DNA of 64,000 nucleotides from Mycobacterium senriense (GTDB lineage: Bacteria; Actinomycetota; Actinomycetes; Mycobacteriales; Mycobacteriaceae). The translations under genes were made by a program, and so were the position numbers. Shown piece after piece: positions 50,202 through 57,593 of the stretch. Under the pieces are notes generated by a model. It searched no databases. It was not told the origin of the DNA and worked only from the letters and a program-made list of their open reading frames with translations. Within the stretch, counting starts at the first letter, position 1. Every line of letters begins with the position of its first letter. The DNA lies in the NCBI RefSeq assembly GCF_019668465.1, contig NZ_AP024828.1, forward strand, positions 5,332,001-5,396,000. Direction: 5' to 3'.

Positions 50202-50217
50202 TCGAACATTAGTTCGA
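50202..50217 (-). promoter_or_regulatory. LexA SOS box upstream of radical SAM gene
   Basis: TCGAAC-ATTA-GTTCGA matches the mycobacterial LexA consensus TCGAAC-N4-GTTCGA at all 12 defined positions. It ends nine bases before the start codon (50193). TTGACT, a possible -35, lies at 50223-50228 on the same strand. LexA binding here would repress the radical SAM gene until DNA damage. Confidence 0.8.
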
Positions 50218-50306
50218 GAGCGAGTCAAGTGTGTCGCCTCGCAGCGGGTGCGCGAGTCGTACAGTGAGCGACGACGGTATCGTCCCTACGCCGGCCGCGA
50301 GGAAAA

Positions 50307-50792
50307 ATGACCGAACGCATCGAGACTTCCCGCACCATCGCCGCTCCCGCGTCGGCCATCTTCGCCGTGCTGTGCGACCCGCAGGGCCACGTGGCAATCG
50401 ACTCGTCCGGAATGCTCCAAGACGCCGAAGGCGAACCGGTGCGGGCCGTCGGTGACCGGTTCGTCGTTCACATGGACCGTGAATCATTGAACGATTTCCC
50501 GGAATTGGGCAGATACGACGTCACCGTCGACATCAAGGAATTCGAGCAGGATCGGCTGATTTCTTGGACGATTCTCGGCCAGATTCAGCCGCCGATTGGC
50601 CATGTCTACGGTTACGCGCTCACACCCACCGAGGATGCCTCGGCCACGATCGTCACCTCGTTCTACGACTGGTCGAACATCGACCAGAAGTGGCGGGAAG
50701 CCGGAATTTTCCCGATTCTGTCCGAGGGCGCATTGCGTGCGACTCTGGGAATTCTCGACCGCACGGTGCGCCGCGGTTATCCGGGCGGATAA
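50307..50792 (+). CDS. SRPBCC family protein
   Basis: A 161-residue START/polyketide-cyclase-fold protein. The N-terminal ERIETSRTIAAPASAIFAVLCDPQGHVAID and C-terminal helix RATLGILDRTVRRGYPGG are typical; the strands WTILGQIQPPIGHVYGYAL enclose a ligand cavity. GAGGAAAA precedes ATG 50307. It is divergent from the radical SAM gene. Ligand unknown. Confidence 0.82.
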   Translation: MTERIETSRTIAAPASAIFAVLCDPQGHVAIDSSGMLQDAEGEPVRAVGDRFVVHMDRESLNDFPELGRYDVTVDIKEFEQDRLISWTILGQIQPPIGHVYGYALTPTEDASATIVTSFYDWSNIDQKWREAGIFPILSEGALRATLGILDRTVRRGYPGG

Positions 50793-50886
50793 ACCGAAAC
50801 CGCGCATGGGGCACGCGAATCGGCTTTCGGTTTTGCGGGACATTTGCGCGGGTATTACCCGTGGGCCCCTCACGAAAGGACCTGTC

Positions 50887-51111
50887 ATGTTGCACCAGGT
50901 GATTCTGGCGAGTTCGGACCCGGTCGCGGCCGGCTTTATCCTCCGTGGCATCAAGGGAATTTTCGTCGCTATCGGCAGTGTTATCGCCGCAATCGTCTGC
51001 GGAATCATCGCCATGATGAAGGGCCGCAATCCGCTGGGCTGGGGAATTCTCGGGCTGTTCTTCTCGATCCTGACGCTGATCGTCGTCATCATTATCCCCA
51101 GCAAGAAATAG
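50887..51111 (+). CDS. Small membrane protein, two helices
   Basis: A 74-residue protein with two hydrophobic helices (about 24-42 and 50-70) separated by a basic, glycine-containing turn (MMKGRNPLGWG), ending in PSKK. GAAAGGA lies seven bases before ATG 50887. It is 94 bp after the SRPBCC gene on the same strand and convergent with the HNH gene. Function unknown. Confidence 0.72.
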   Translation: MLHQVILASSDPVAAGFILRGIKGIFVAIGSVIAAIVCGIIAMMKGRNPLGWGILGLFFSILTLIVVIIIPSKK

Positions 51112-51114
51112 CGC

Positions 51115-52608
51115 TCAGAAGGGCGGCGGCTCCCCGTCGCCAACGGCATGTGCGAAGCCGGAACCCCAAGTGGACGACGGCTTTCCGAGCTGACGCGCCA
51201 TTCGATTGTGATGGCGTTCGGTGGCGATGCGAGCGGTGCGGTTTTGCGCCCGGGTGCGGCGGCGCTTGGGCATCATCGCCGTCCGGTCGCCGCACGGCTC
51301 GGTGCTGGTGGCCGTAGGCAAAGGGCTCGCGCCAGCGGGCGCACACAAGCTGGGGAACAGCAGCGCGCTGCCCGGGATCGTCACGTACGTGTGTCCCGAC
51401 GGGGACGTCAGGATCAGCGTCCCGTCGCGCAATTGGGTATCGCGCCAGCCCCAAAACGTTTTCACCAAATGATGTGTGCGGCAATAGCATTTGAGGTTCG
51501 ACGCGTGCGTCGGGCCGCCGTCGGCGTACGGGATCGTATGGTCGATGTCGCAGTTCACGGCGGGCTGGTCGCAGCCGGGCCATCGACAGGTCAAGTCCCG
51601 GCAGCGCACGAAATCGGCCAGCGCCTTGGACGGCACGTAACCCGGCTCCGGCGGCGCATCCGCGGGATGAACCAGCGGCGCCAGTGTGGCCGAGACGGCC
51701 AAACTGGTAAGCAACTCCGGCGGGATCAAACCCTGCCCGCCTATCTGAGCGGCGGGCGTTGAACCGCGGCCATCCAGCACGGCCTGCTCGGCTATCACGT
51801 GAATCACCACGGGGCTGGCGGCGGGCCGTTTGCCGGCCGCGCAATCTGATCGCCCGCACCGACACCCCAATCGGTCTGCGCCGGCCGCCAACGCCCCCAG
51901 CGCATCGGCGCGGCGCTGCTCACGGGTGCGCGGATCATGCTCACACACCGTGGCCGCCAACGCATTCAATCGTTTATCCAACGCATGGGCGTCCGGACTC
52001 ACCAGGCTGCCTTCAATATGCGACATGCCGTCGCCCGCATCGGCGAACCAGATCTCGCGATCCGCTATGCGCTCCTTGCGGCGTCGTACCGCGTCCGCGT
52101 CAGCGCGAGCCACCACCCTGTCCACCTGCGCAGCCAGCCGGCCCTGGCTCAGTGAAGGCCACCTGGTGACGTTGGCGGCCAGCGTGGTGTCCACCGCGCC
52201 CAACACGTCGGGGTCGGTGACCAAATCGGTGCGGAACACGATCGTTTGAAACATTCGGTAATCGATATCGCCGGCCGCGAAGACCGCACCTACTTTCGGC
52301 AGCCGCTCGCGCATCGCGCGGGCATAGCGCACGCGACTCCCGGCCAGCCCCTGGCCGATCCGCAACTCGGCGGCCACCTCCGCACTGACCGCCGCCTCGG
52401 TGTCGACCGCCCACTCCTCGGTCTCCGAACACCGAGACAGCCGGTAGGAAAACAACTCACCAATGGCTACCAACTGCGCGGCCGCCGCCCGATTCTCCGC
52501 CCGCGCGGCCGCACCGATCCGCTCCAGCAGGCCCACCGACACTGGCGTCGTCGACGGATAGCAACGCTCGAATTCCTCGCCGAACCGGGCATGCACCTCT
52601 TCGAACAT
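51115..52608 (-). CDS. 13E12 repeat family DUF222/HNH nuclease-like protein
   Basis: A 497-residue protein. The N-terminal two-thirds (about 20-330) is DUF222, common in mycobacterial 13E12 elements; the C-terminal part (from CRDLTCRWPGCDQPAVNCDIDHTIP) is an HNH-type beta-beta-alpha metal fold with CDIDHTIPYADGGPTHASNLKCYC and RTHHLVKT, giving Cys/His metal and catalytic sites. The start, ATG 52608, has no Shine-Dalgarno sequence. A -10-like TAGCAT lies seven bases upstream and a perfect SOS box overlaps the ATG, pointing to a DNA-damage-regulated leaderless transcript. 13E12 family genes in M. tuberculosis are known to be induced by DNA damage. It occupies the place of dhaA, as I recall. Confidence 0.85.
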   Translation of the reverse strand: MFEEVHARFGEEFERCYPSTTPVSVGLLERIGAAARAENRAAAAQLVAIGELFSYRLSRCSETEEWAVDTEAAVSAEVAAELRIGQGLAGSRVRYARAMRERLPKVGAVFAAGDIDYRMFQTIVFRTDLVTDPDVLGAVDTTLAANVTRWPSLSQGRLAAQVDRVVARADADAVRRRKERIADREIWFADAGDGMSHIEGSLVSPDAHALDKRLNALAATVCEHDPRTREQRRADALGALAAGADRLGCRCGRSDCAAGKRPAASPVVIHVIAEQAVLDGRGSTPAAQIGGQGLIPPELLTSLAVSATLAPLVHPADAPPEPGYVPSKALADFVRCRDLTCRWPGCDQPAVNCDIDHTIPYADGGPTHASNLKCYCRTHHLVKTFWGWRDTQLRDGTLILTSPSGHTYVTIPGSALLFPSLCAPAGASPLPTATSTEPCGDRTAMMPKRRRTRAQNRTARIATERHHNRMARQLGKPSSTWGSGFAHAVGDGEPPPF

Positions 52609-52616
52609 GTGTTCGA
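52601..52616 (-). promoter_or_regulatory. LexA SOS box overlapping HNH start codon
   Basis: TCGAAC-ATGT-GTTCGA fits the mycobacterial LexA consensus at every defined base. The central ATGT includes the start codon (complement of CAT at 52606-52608). The -10-like TAGCAT occupies 52616-52621, so bound LexA would cover promoter and start of a leaderless mRNA. Confidence 0.8.
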
Positions 52617-52640
52617 TGCTACCAGCCGCGGGCGACAACC

Positions 52641-53912
52641 TCAGCGGCCGAGCCGCCCAAGAATCTCGGCGACAACGGAATCCAGCGCGACGGGTACCTG
52701 CTCCCCCGTCGTCAGATCCTTCACTCCGACGGTGCCGGCCTCGATGTCGCGGTCGCCGAGGACCAGCGCGATCCGGGCCCCGGATCGGTCCGCCGCGCGC
52801 ATCGCGCCCTTGAGCCCGCGGTCACCGTAGGCCAAGTCGACGCGCACACCGCCGGCGCGCAGCTGCGCGGCCAGCACCGCCAGCCGCAGCTTGGCCTGCT
52901 CGCTCAGCGGCACGCCGAACACCTCGCACCGCGCGGTCTCCCCCACGCTCTTGCCCTCCGCGCGCAGCGCCAGCAGCGTACGGTCCACACCGAGCCCAAA
53001 CCCGATGCCGGACAGGTCTTGTCCGCCGAGCTGACGCATCAGCCCGTCGTAGCGACCACCGCCGCCGATGCCCGACTGCGCGCCCAGGCCGTCGTGCACG
53101 AACTCGAACGTGGTCTTGGTGTAATAGTCCAGTCCGCGCACCATGCGGGGATTGATGACGTAGGGCACCCCCATCGCATCCAGGTGCGCCAGCACGGTGT
53201 CGAAGTGCTGCTTGGCCGCATCGGACAGGTGATCGAGCAGCACCGGAGCGTCGGCCGTCATGGCGCGCACCTGGGGCCGTTTGTCGTCGAGCACCCGCAG
53301 CGGATTGATCTGCGCCCGCCGTCGCGTCTCCTCGTCCAAGTCGAGCGCAAACAGGAAGTCCTGCAACAGTTCCCGGTACTGCGGCCGGCAACTGTCGTCG
53401 CCCAACGAGGTGATCTCCAAGCGGAATCCGTCCAACCCGAGGGAGCGGAAGCCGGCATCGGCGATCGCGATCACCTCGGCGTCCAGGGCCGGGTCGTCGA
53501 CGCCGATCGCCTCCACGCCGACCTGCTGCAGCTGGCGATAGCGGCCGGCCTGCGGACGCTCATAGCGGAAAAACGGCCCCGCGTAGCACAGTTTGACCGG
53601 CAGCGCGCCGCGGTCCAGGCCGTGTTCGATGACCGCGCGCACCACGCCCGCGGTGCCCTCGGGCCGCAACGTCACCGAACGATCGCCACGGTCGGCGAAC
53701 GTGTACATCTCTTTGGACACCACATCGGTGGATTCGCCGACGCCGCGGGCGAACAGGGCGGTGTCTTCGAAGATGGGCAACTCGATATCGCTGTAGCCGG
53801 CCCGGCGGGCGGCGCCGAGCAGGCCATCGCGCACCGCGACGAACTGCGCCGAATCCGGCGGGACGTAATCCGGCACGCCCTTGGGCGCGGCAAACGCGGA
53901 GAACTCGCTCAC
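52641..53912 (-). CDS. hisS: Histidyl-tRNA synthetase
   Basis: A 423-residue class II synthetase. Motif 1 [12 protein letters not shown], motif 2 [17 protein letters not shown] and [16 protein letters not shown], histidine-specific residues QVGVEAIG and [20 protein letters not shown] and motif 3 [15 protein letters not shown] are all present; a C-terminal anticodon-binding domain follows. GTG 53912 begins it, three bases after the glyoxalase-like gene's stop. Translation likely coupled. Confidence 0.97.
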   Translation of the reverse strand: MSEFSAFAAPKGVPDYVPPDSAQFVAVRDGLLGAARRAGYSDIELPIFEDTALFARGVGESTDVVSKEMYTFADRGDRSVTLRPEGTAGVVRAVIEHGLDRGALPVKLCYAGPFFRYERPQAGRYRQLQQVGVEAIGVDDPALDAEVIAIADAGFRSLGLDGFRLEITSLGDDSCRPQYRELLQDFLFALDLDEETRRRAQINPLRVLDDKRPQVRAMTADAPVLLDHLSDAAKQHFDTVLAHLDAMGVPYVINPRMVRGLDYYTKTTFEFVHDGLGAQSGIGGGGRYDGLMRQLGGQDLSGIGFGLGVDRTLLALRAEGKSVGETARCEVFGVPLSEQAKLRLAVLAAQLRAGGVRVDLAYGDRGLKGAMRAADRSGARIALVLGDRDIEAGTVGVKDLTTGEQVPVALDSVVAEILGRLGR

Positions 53913-53915
53913 CGG

Positions 53916-54572
53916 CTACAGGCCTTCGAGGAACGGGTTGAGGCGCCGCTCGGCGCCGATGGTGGTGGAGTTGCCGTGCCCCGGCAGCACCACGGTCTTG
54001 TCGTCGAGCACCAGGAGTTTGTCGACGATCGAGGTCAGCAGGTCCCGGCCGCTGCCGCCGAACAGGTCGGTGCGGCCCACCGCGCGTTCGAAGAGCGTGT
54101 CACCGGTGAACACGACTTCCTCGTCCCCGGCGACCCGGAACACCACCGACCCGCGGGTGTGTCCTGGCGTGTGGTCGACGTTGACGGACACACTGCCCAG
54201 GTCCAGCTTGTCGCCGTCGCGGTCCAGCTCCACGACCTGCTTGGGCTCCCGCCAGAAGGCGCCCGCCACCATCTGCGCCAGGCGCGGGCCCAGGCCGTAG
54301 ATGGGGTCGGTGAGCATGAACCTGTCCTCAGGGTGGATGTAGGTCGGGCAACCGTAGGTGTCGGAGACCTTCTGCGCCGACCACATGTGGTCGATGTGCC
54401 CATGGGTCAGCAGCACCGCGGCCGGCGTCAGCCGATTCTTGTCCAGGATGTTGCGCAGCGGGCCCATCGCCCGCTGGCCCGGATCCACGATGACGGCGTC
54501 CGTTCCTGGCCGCTCGGCCAGCACGTAGCAGTTGCACTGCAACATGCCGGCGGGAAATCCGGTGATCAACAC
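53916..54572 (-). CDS. Metallo-beta-lactamase fold hydrolase (glyoxalase II-like)
   Basis: A 218-residue zinc hydrolase. Metal ligands lie in LLTHGHIDHMW, the His in VDHTPGHTRGSVVF, the Asp in VVFTGDTLFERAVGRTD and the last His in VVLPGHGNSTTIGAE. This is the glyoxalase II-like Rv2581c family; mycobacteria lack glutathione, so another thioester (such as mycothiol) or unrelated substrate is likely. GTG 54572 has GGGAG four bases upstream. Confidence 0.92.
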   Translation of the reverse strand: MLITGFPAGMLQCNCYVLAERPGTDAVIVDPGQRAMGPLRNILDKNRLTPAAVLLTHGHIDHMWSAQKVSDTYGCPTYIHPEDRFMLTDPIYGLGPRLAQMVAGAFWREPKQVVELDRDGDKLDLGSVSVNVDHTPGHTRGSVVFRVAGDEEVVFTGDTLFERAVGRTDLFGGSGRDLLTSIVDKLLVLDDKTVVLPGHGNSTTIGAERRLNPFLEGL

Positions 54573-54686
54573 GGCTCCCAGTTTCCCACGGGCCCCACTT
54601 GACACGAGTCGCGGCGCCCACATTAGCCTGAGCTGGCACCTCTCCCGTGTAAGGGACTCCGATCCAATCATGGAGGCATAGCGGCC

Positions 54687-55583
54687 GTGCCGACTAACGA
54701 ACAGCGACGTGCCAACGCCAAGCGCAAGCTCGAACGGCAACTGGAGCGGCGCGCGAAGCAAGCCAAGACGCGCCGGATCGTGCTGATCGCGGCCGGCTCG
54801 ATCGTGGCCGTGGCCGTGATCGCGGCGGTGGTGATCACGATCGTCAACACCAAGCACGACGACCACAAGAGCAACACCGCGGCGTCGACGACCACCAGCA
54901 GCAGCAGTGCGCCGGAGACGACGGCGCCCGGCCAGCCGGGACAGGCCGCGCCGCTGCCGCCGTTCAAGCCGTCGGCCAACGTGGGCGCCAACTGTCAGTA
55001 CCCGGCCTCACCCGAGCCGGCGGCCAAGCAGGTCAAGCCGCCGCGGACCGGCAAGGTGCCCACCGATCCCGCCCAGGTGAGCGCCAGCATGGTCACCAAC
55101 CAGGGCCACATCGGCCTGATGCTGGCGAACAACGAATCACCTTGCACCGTCAACAGTTTCGCGAGCCTGGCCGGCCAGAAATACTTCGACAACACCAAGT
55201 GCCATCGGCTGACCACCTCGCAGGGCCTGGGCGTCCTGCAGTGCGGCGACCCCAAGGGCGAGGGCACCGGCGGCCCGGGTTATCAATTCGCCAACGAGTA
55301 CCCGACCGACCAGTTCCCGCCGAACGACCCCAAGGCTCAGGAGCCCGTCGTCTATCCGCGCGGCACCCTGGCCATGGCGAACGCCGGGCCCGGTACCAAC
55401 GGCAGCCAATTCTTCTTGGTGTACAAGGACTCCCAGCTGCCGCCGCAATACACCGTGTTCGGCACCATCCAGCCCGACGGGCTGGCCACCCTGGACAAGA
55501 TCGCCAAGGCCGGCGTCGCCGGCGGCGGTGAAGACGGGGCGCCCGCCACCGAGGTGACCATCACCTCGTTGCTGCTCGACTAG
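54687..55583 (+). CDS. ppiB: Cyclophilin-type peptidyl-prolyl isomerase PpiB, membrane-anchored
   Basis: A 298-residue cyclophilin. A basic coiled-coil-like N-terminus (RRANAKRKLERQLERR) and one transmembrane helix (about 32-52) anchor a Ser/Thr/Pro linker and an extracellular cyclophilin domain (about 105-298). Of canonical catalytic positions the Arg (CHRLTTSQ) and GTNGSQFFLVYKD strand are kept; the usual Trp and His positions (here PPQYTVFGTI) differ. Four cysteines (ANCQY, SPCTV, TKCHR, LQCGD) could form disulfides. It is the Rv2582 orthologue and the clear parent of the cyclophilin domain fused to the downstream kinase. Confidence 0.93.
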   Translation: MPTNEQRRANAKRKLERQLERRAKQAKTRRIVLIAAGSIVAVAVIAAVVITIVNTKHDDHKSNTAASTTTSSSSAPETTAPGQPGQAAPLPPFKPSANVGANCQYPASPEPAAKQVKPPRTGKVPTDPAQVSASMVTNQGHIGLMLANNESPCTVNSFASLAGQKYFDNTKCHRLTTSQGLGVLQCGDPKGEGTGGPGYQFANEYPTDQFPPNDPKAQEPVVYPRGTLAMANAGPGTNGSQFFLVYKDSQLPPQYTVFGTIQPDGLATLDKIAKAGVAGGGEDGAPATEVTITSLLLD

Positions 55584-55746
55584 TGGCGATCGCGAGCGCG
55601 GCGGAGCCGGGCGAAGCGGGTCGCCACCATCGGGACTTGGCGATCGCGAGCGCGGCGGAGCCGGGCGAAGCGGGTCGCCACCATCGGGACTAGGCCGATC
55701 GCGAGCGCGGCGGAGCCGGGCGAAGCGGGTCGCCACCATCGGGACT
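55584..55746 (-). repeat. 54-bp tandem repeat, three copies (VNTR-type)
   Basis: Three nearly identical units: 55584-55637 and 55638-55691 (54 bp each) and 55692-55746 (55 bp, starting AGGCC instead of TGGC). The core CGATCGCGAGCGCGGCGG and CGAAGCGGGTCGCC recurs in each. The sequence resembles dispersed MIRU/VNTR elements of the M. avium complex. Each unit contains GGCGA and TCGCC arms that could fold. It begins at the base after the ppiB stop and ends 77 bp before the kinase start, between the two paralogous cyclophilin genes. Confidence 0.85.
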
Positions 55747-55811
55747 AGGCCGAATCGACGCGAAACTCCCTCTGATCGGCGGGATTCGCCCGGCGCGCAC
55801 CGCCGAGCGCT

Positions 55812-55817
55812 TATGGT
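55812..55817 (+). promoter_or_regulatory. Candidate -10 box, leaderless start of kinase-cyclophilin
   Basis: TATGGT fits TAnnnT and is separated from GTG 55824 by six bases (CGTTGG). No strong Shine-Dalgarno sequence precedes the GTG. Together this suggests a leaderless transcript beginning at the G of GTG. Confidence 0.4.
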
Positions 55818-55823
55818 CGTTGG

Positions 55824-57587
55824 GTGAATCTGGATCCGGACTCGTTCGGTCATTACCGCATTTTGGATCTGTTGGGGCGCGGCGGGATGGGACGCGTATA
55901 CCGTGCCTACGACACAACCACGGACCGGGTAGTCGCTCTGAAAGTGCTTCCGCCGCATCTGGCCGAGGATCAAGACTTTCAGCAGCGTTTCCGCCGGGAG
56001 GCCCGCGTAGCGGCGGCCCTCAACGACCCGCACGTGGTGCCCATTCACGGTTTTGGCGAGCTCGACGGTCGGCTCTATGTCGACATGCGGCTGATCGAGG
56101 GTCGCCACCTGTCCCAGTACATCAACGAGAACGGCGACCGACTCAGCCCCGAGCAAACGGTCGCGGTGATCGAGCAGGTTGCGGCGGCGCTGGACAGCGC
56201 TCGCCAGGCGGGGTTGATCCACCGCGACATCAAACCGATGAACATCTTGATCACCAGCGCACACAATTTCGTCTATTTGATCGACTTCGGTCTCGCCCGC
56301 ACGGAGGCCGACACCCAACTCACGCAGACCGGTGCCACGATGGGCACCGTCGCGTACATGGCGCCCGAGCGCTTCAAGGGCAAAACGGATCACCGTGCCG
56401 ACGTCTACTCGCTGGCCTGCGTTTTGCACGAGTGCTTGACCGGCAAGCGCCCCTACGCGGGAGAGAGCCTCGAAGAACAGCTCAACGCGCACCTGAACGC
56501 CCCGCCGCCGCGACCGTCCGCAACCGCACCCGGTGTCCCCTCCGGCTTCGACGCGGTTGTCGCCCGCGGCATGGCCAAGGACCCCGAACAGCGGTACCAG
56601 ACCGCAATCGAGCTCGCCGAGGCCGCCAGGGCGGTGCTGGTCGGCGGCGGCGCGGCTACCACGTCGGGACCACCGGAGGCGGCATCGCCGGAGCCCGCGG
56701 CTCCCCCGCCGGGCAGCAAACCCGATCCGCGGTTGCAGCCCGGCCGCCCAACGCAATCGCGCCGTTTGCTGGTCGGCATCGTCGGCGCATCGGCGCTGGC
56801 GCTGGCCGCGGTGGCGGCCCTGGTCATCGCGCTGGTGACGCAGAGTCACGGTTCGGCCGACAACGCGGGATCGTCCACCCAGACCCGGGTGCGGGCGCCC
56901 GGCAGGGCCGGATCGAACCCCGGGTCCAGCGGCCCGGCGTCAGCCACGGTGCCGCCGTTGCCGGCGTTCGCGCCGCCGGCCGATCTGGGCGCCAATTGCC
57001 AATATCGTTCGATGCCGGACCCGGTGACCCGGCCGGTGAACCCGCCGCAGTCGGGCCGGGTGTCCACCACTCCCCCGCAGATCGGTGCGGTCATCTCGAC
57101 CAACTTCGGCGACATCGCCATCCAGCTCGCCAATTCCGAGTCCCCCTGCACGGTGAACAGCTTCATCAGCCTGGCCAAGCAGCAATTCTTCGACAACACC
57201 CAGTGCGCCCGGCTGATCAGCTCCCAAGACGGCGGATCGCTGTTGTGTGGCGGCCCCGAGGTGGACGGCTCGGGCGGTCCCGGTTACGAATTCGGTGACG
57301 AGTACCCGACGGACCAATACAAGCCCAACGACCCCGCGTTGCGCGCGACGGTGGTGTACCCGCGCGGCACCATCGTGATGGCCACCGAGGGACCCAACAC
57401 CAACGGCAGCCAATTCGCCTTGATCTACCAGGATTCCGAGATGGAGCCGCAGAGCACGGTGCTGGGCACCATCGACCAGGCCGGGCTGGAGACCCTGGAC
57501 AAGATCGCCCGGGCCGGCATCGCCGGCAATCGTCAGAGCGGCGCGCCGACCAACCCGGTCAAGATCACCTCGGTGCGACTGACCTAG
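55824..57587 (+). CDS. Receptor Ser/Thr protein kinase fused to an extracellular cyclophilin domain
   Basis: A 587-residue protein. Cytoplasmic Hanks-type kinase (about 9-270): glycine-rich loop LGRGGMGRVY, Lys40 in VVALKVLP, Glu59, catalytic Asp135 in IHRDIKPMN, DFG Asp154 in YLIDFGLAR, and GTVAYMAPERF. All catalytic residues are intact. A Pro-rich linker (about 280-312) leads to a transmembrane helix (about 315-338), then a Ser/Thr/Pro linker and a cyclophilin domain (about 395-587). The domain is about as long as and clearly homologous to that of PpiB next door (LGANCQY, ESPCTVNSF, PGYEFGDEYPTDQ, NGSQF, GTI), with all four cysteines conserved. The conserved Arg is kept as CARL; the canonical His and Trp of the active site are not. 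Known mycobacterial kinases carry PASTA, beta-propeller or thioredoxin-like sensors, not cyclophilins that I know of. Confidence 0.9.
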   Translation: MNLDPDSFGHYRILDLLGRGGMGRVYRAYDTTTDRVVALKVLPPHLAEDQDFQQRFRREARVAAALNDPHVVPIHGFGELDGRLYVDMRLIEGRHLSQYINENGDRLSPEQTVAVIEQVAAALDSARQAGLIHRDIKPMNILITSAHNFVYLIDFGLARTEADTQLTQTGATMGTVAYMAPERFKGKTDHRADVYSLACVLHECLTGKRPYAGESLEEQLNAHLNAPPPRPSATAPGVPSGFDAVVARGMAKDPEQRYQTAIELAEAARAVLVGGGAATTSGPPEAASPEPAAPPPGSKPDPRLQPGRPTQSRRLLVGIVGASALALAAVAALVIALVTQSHGSADNAGSSTQTRVRAPGRAGSNPGSSGPASATVPPLPAFAPPADLGANCQYRSMPDPVTRPVNPPQSGRVSTTPPQIGAVISTNFGDIAIQLANSESPCTVNSFISLAKQQFFDNTQCARLISSQDGGSLLCGGPEVDGSGGPGYEFGDEYPTDQYKPNDPALRATVVYPRGTIVMATEGPNTNGSQFALIYQDSEMEPQSTVLGTIDQAGLETLDKIARAGIAGNRQSGAPTNPVKITSVRLT

Positions 57588-57593
57588 CCGGGT

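Noticed and set aside
55584..55746. CRISPR array
   Set aside because: Units are contiguous without spacers, and no cas genes are nearby.
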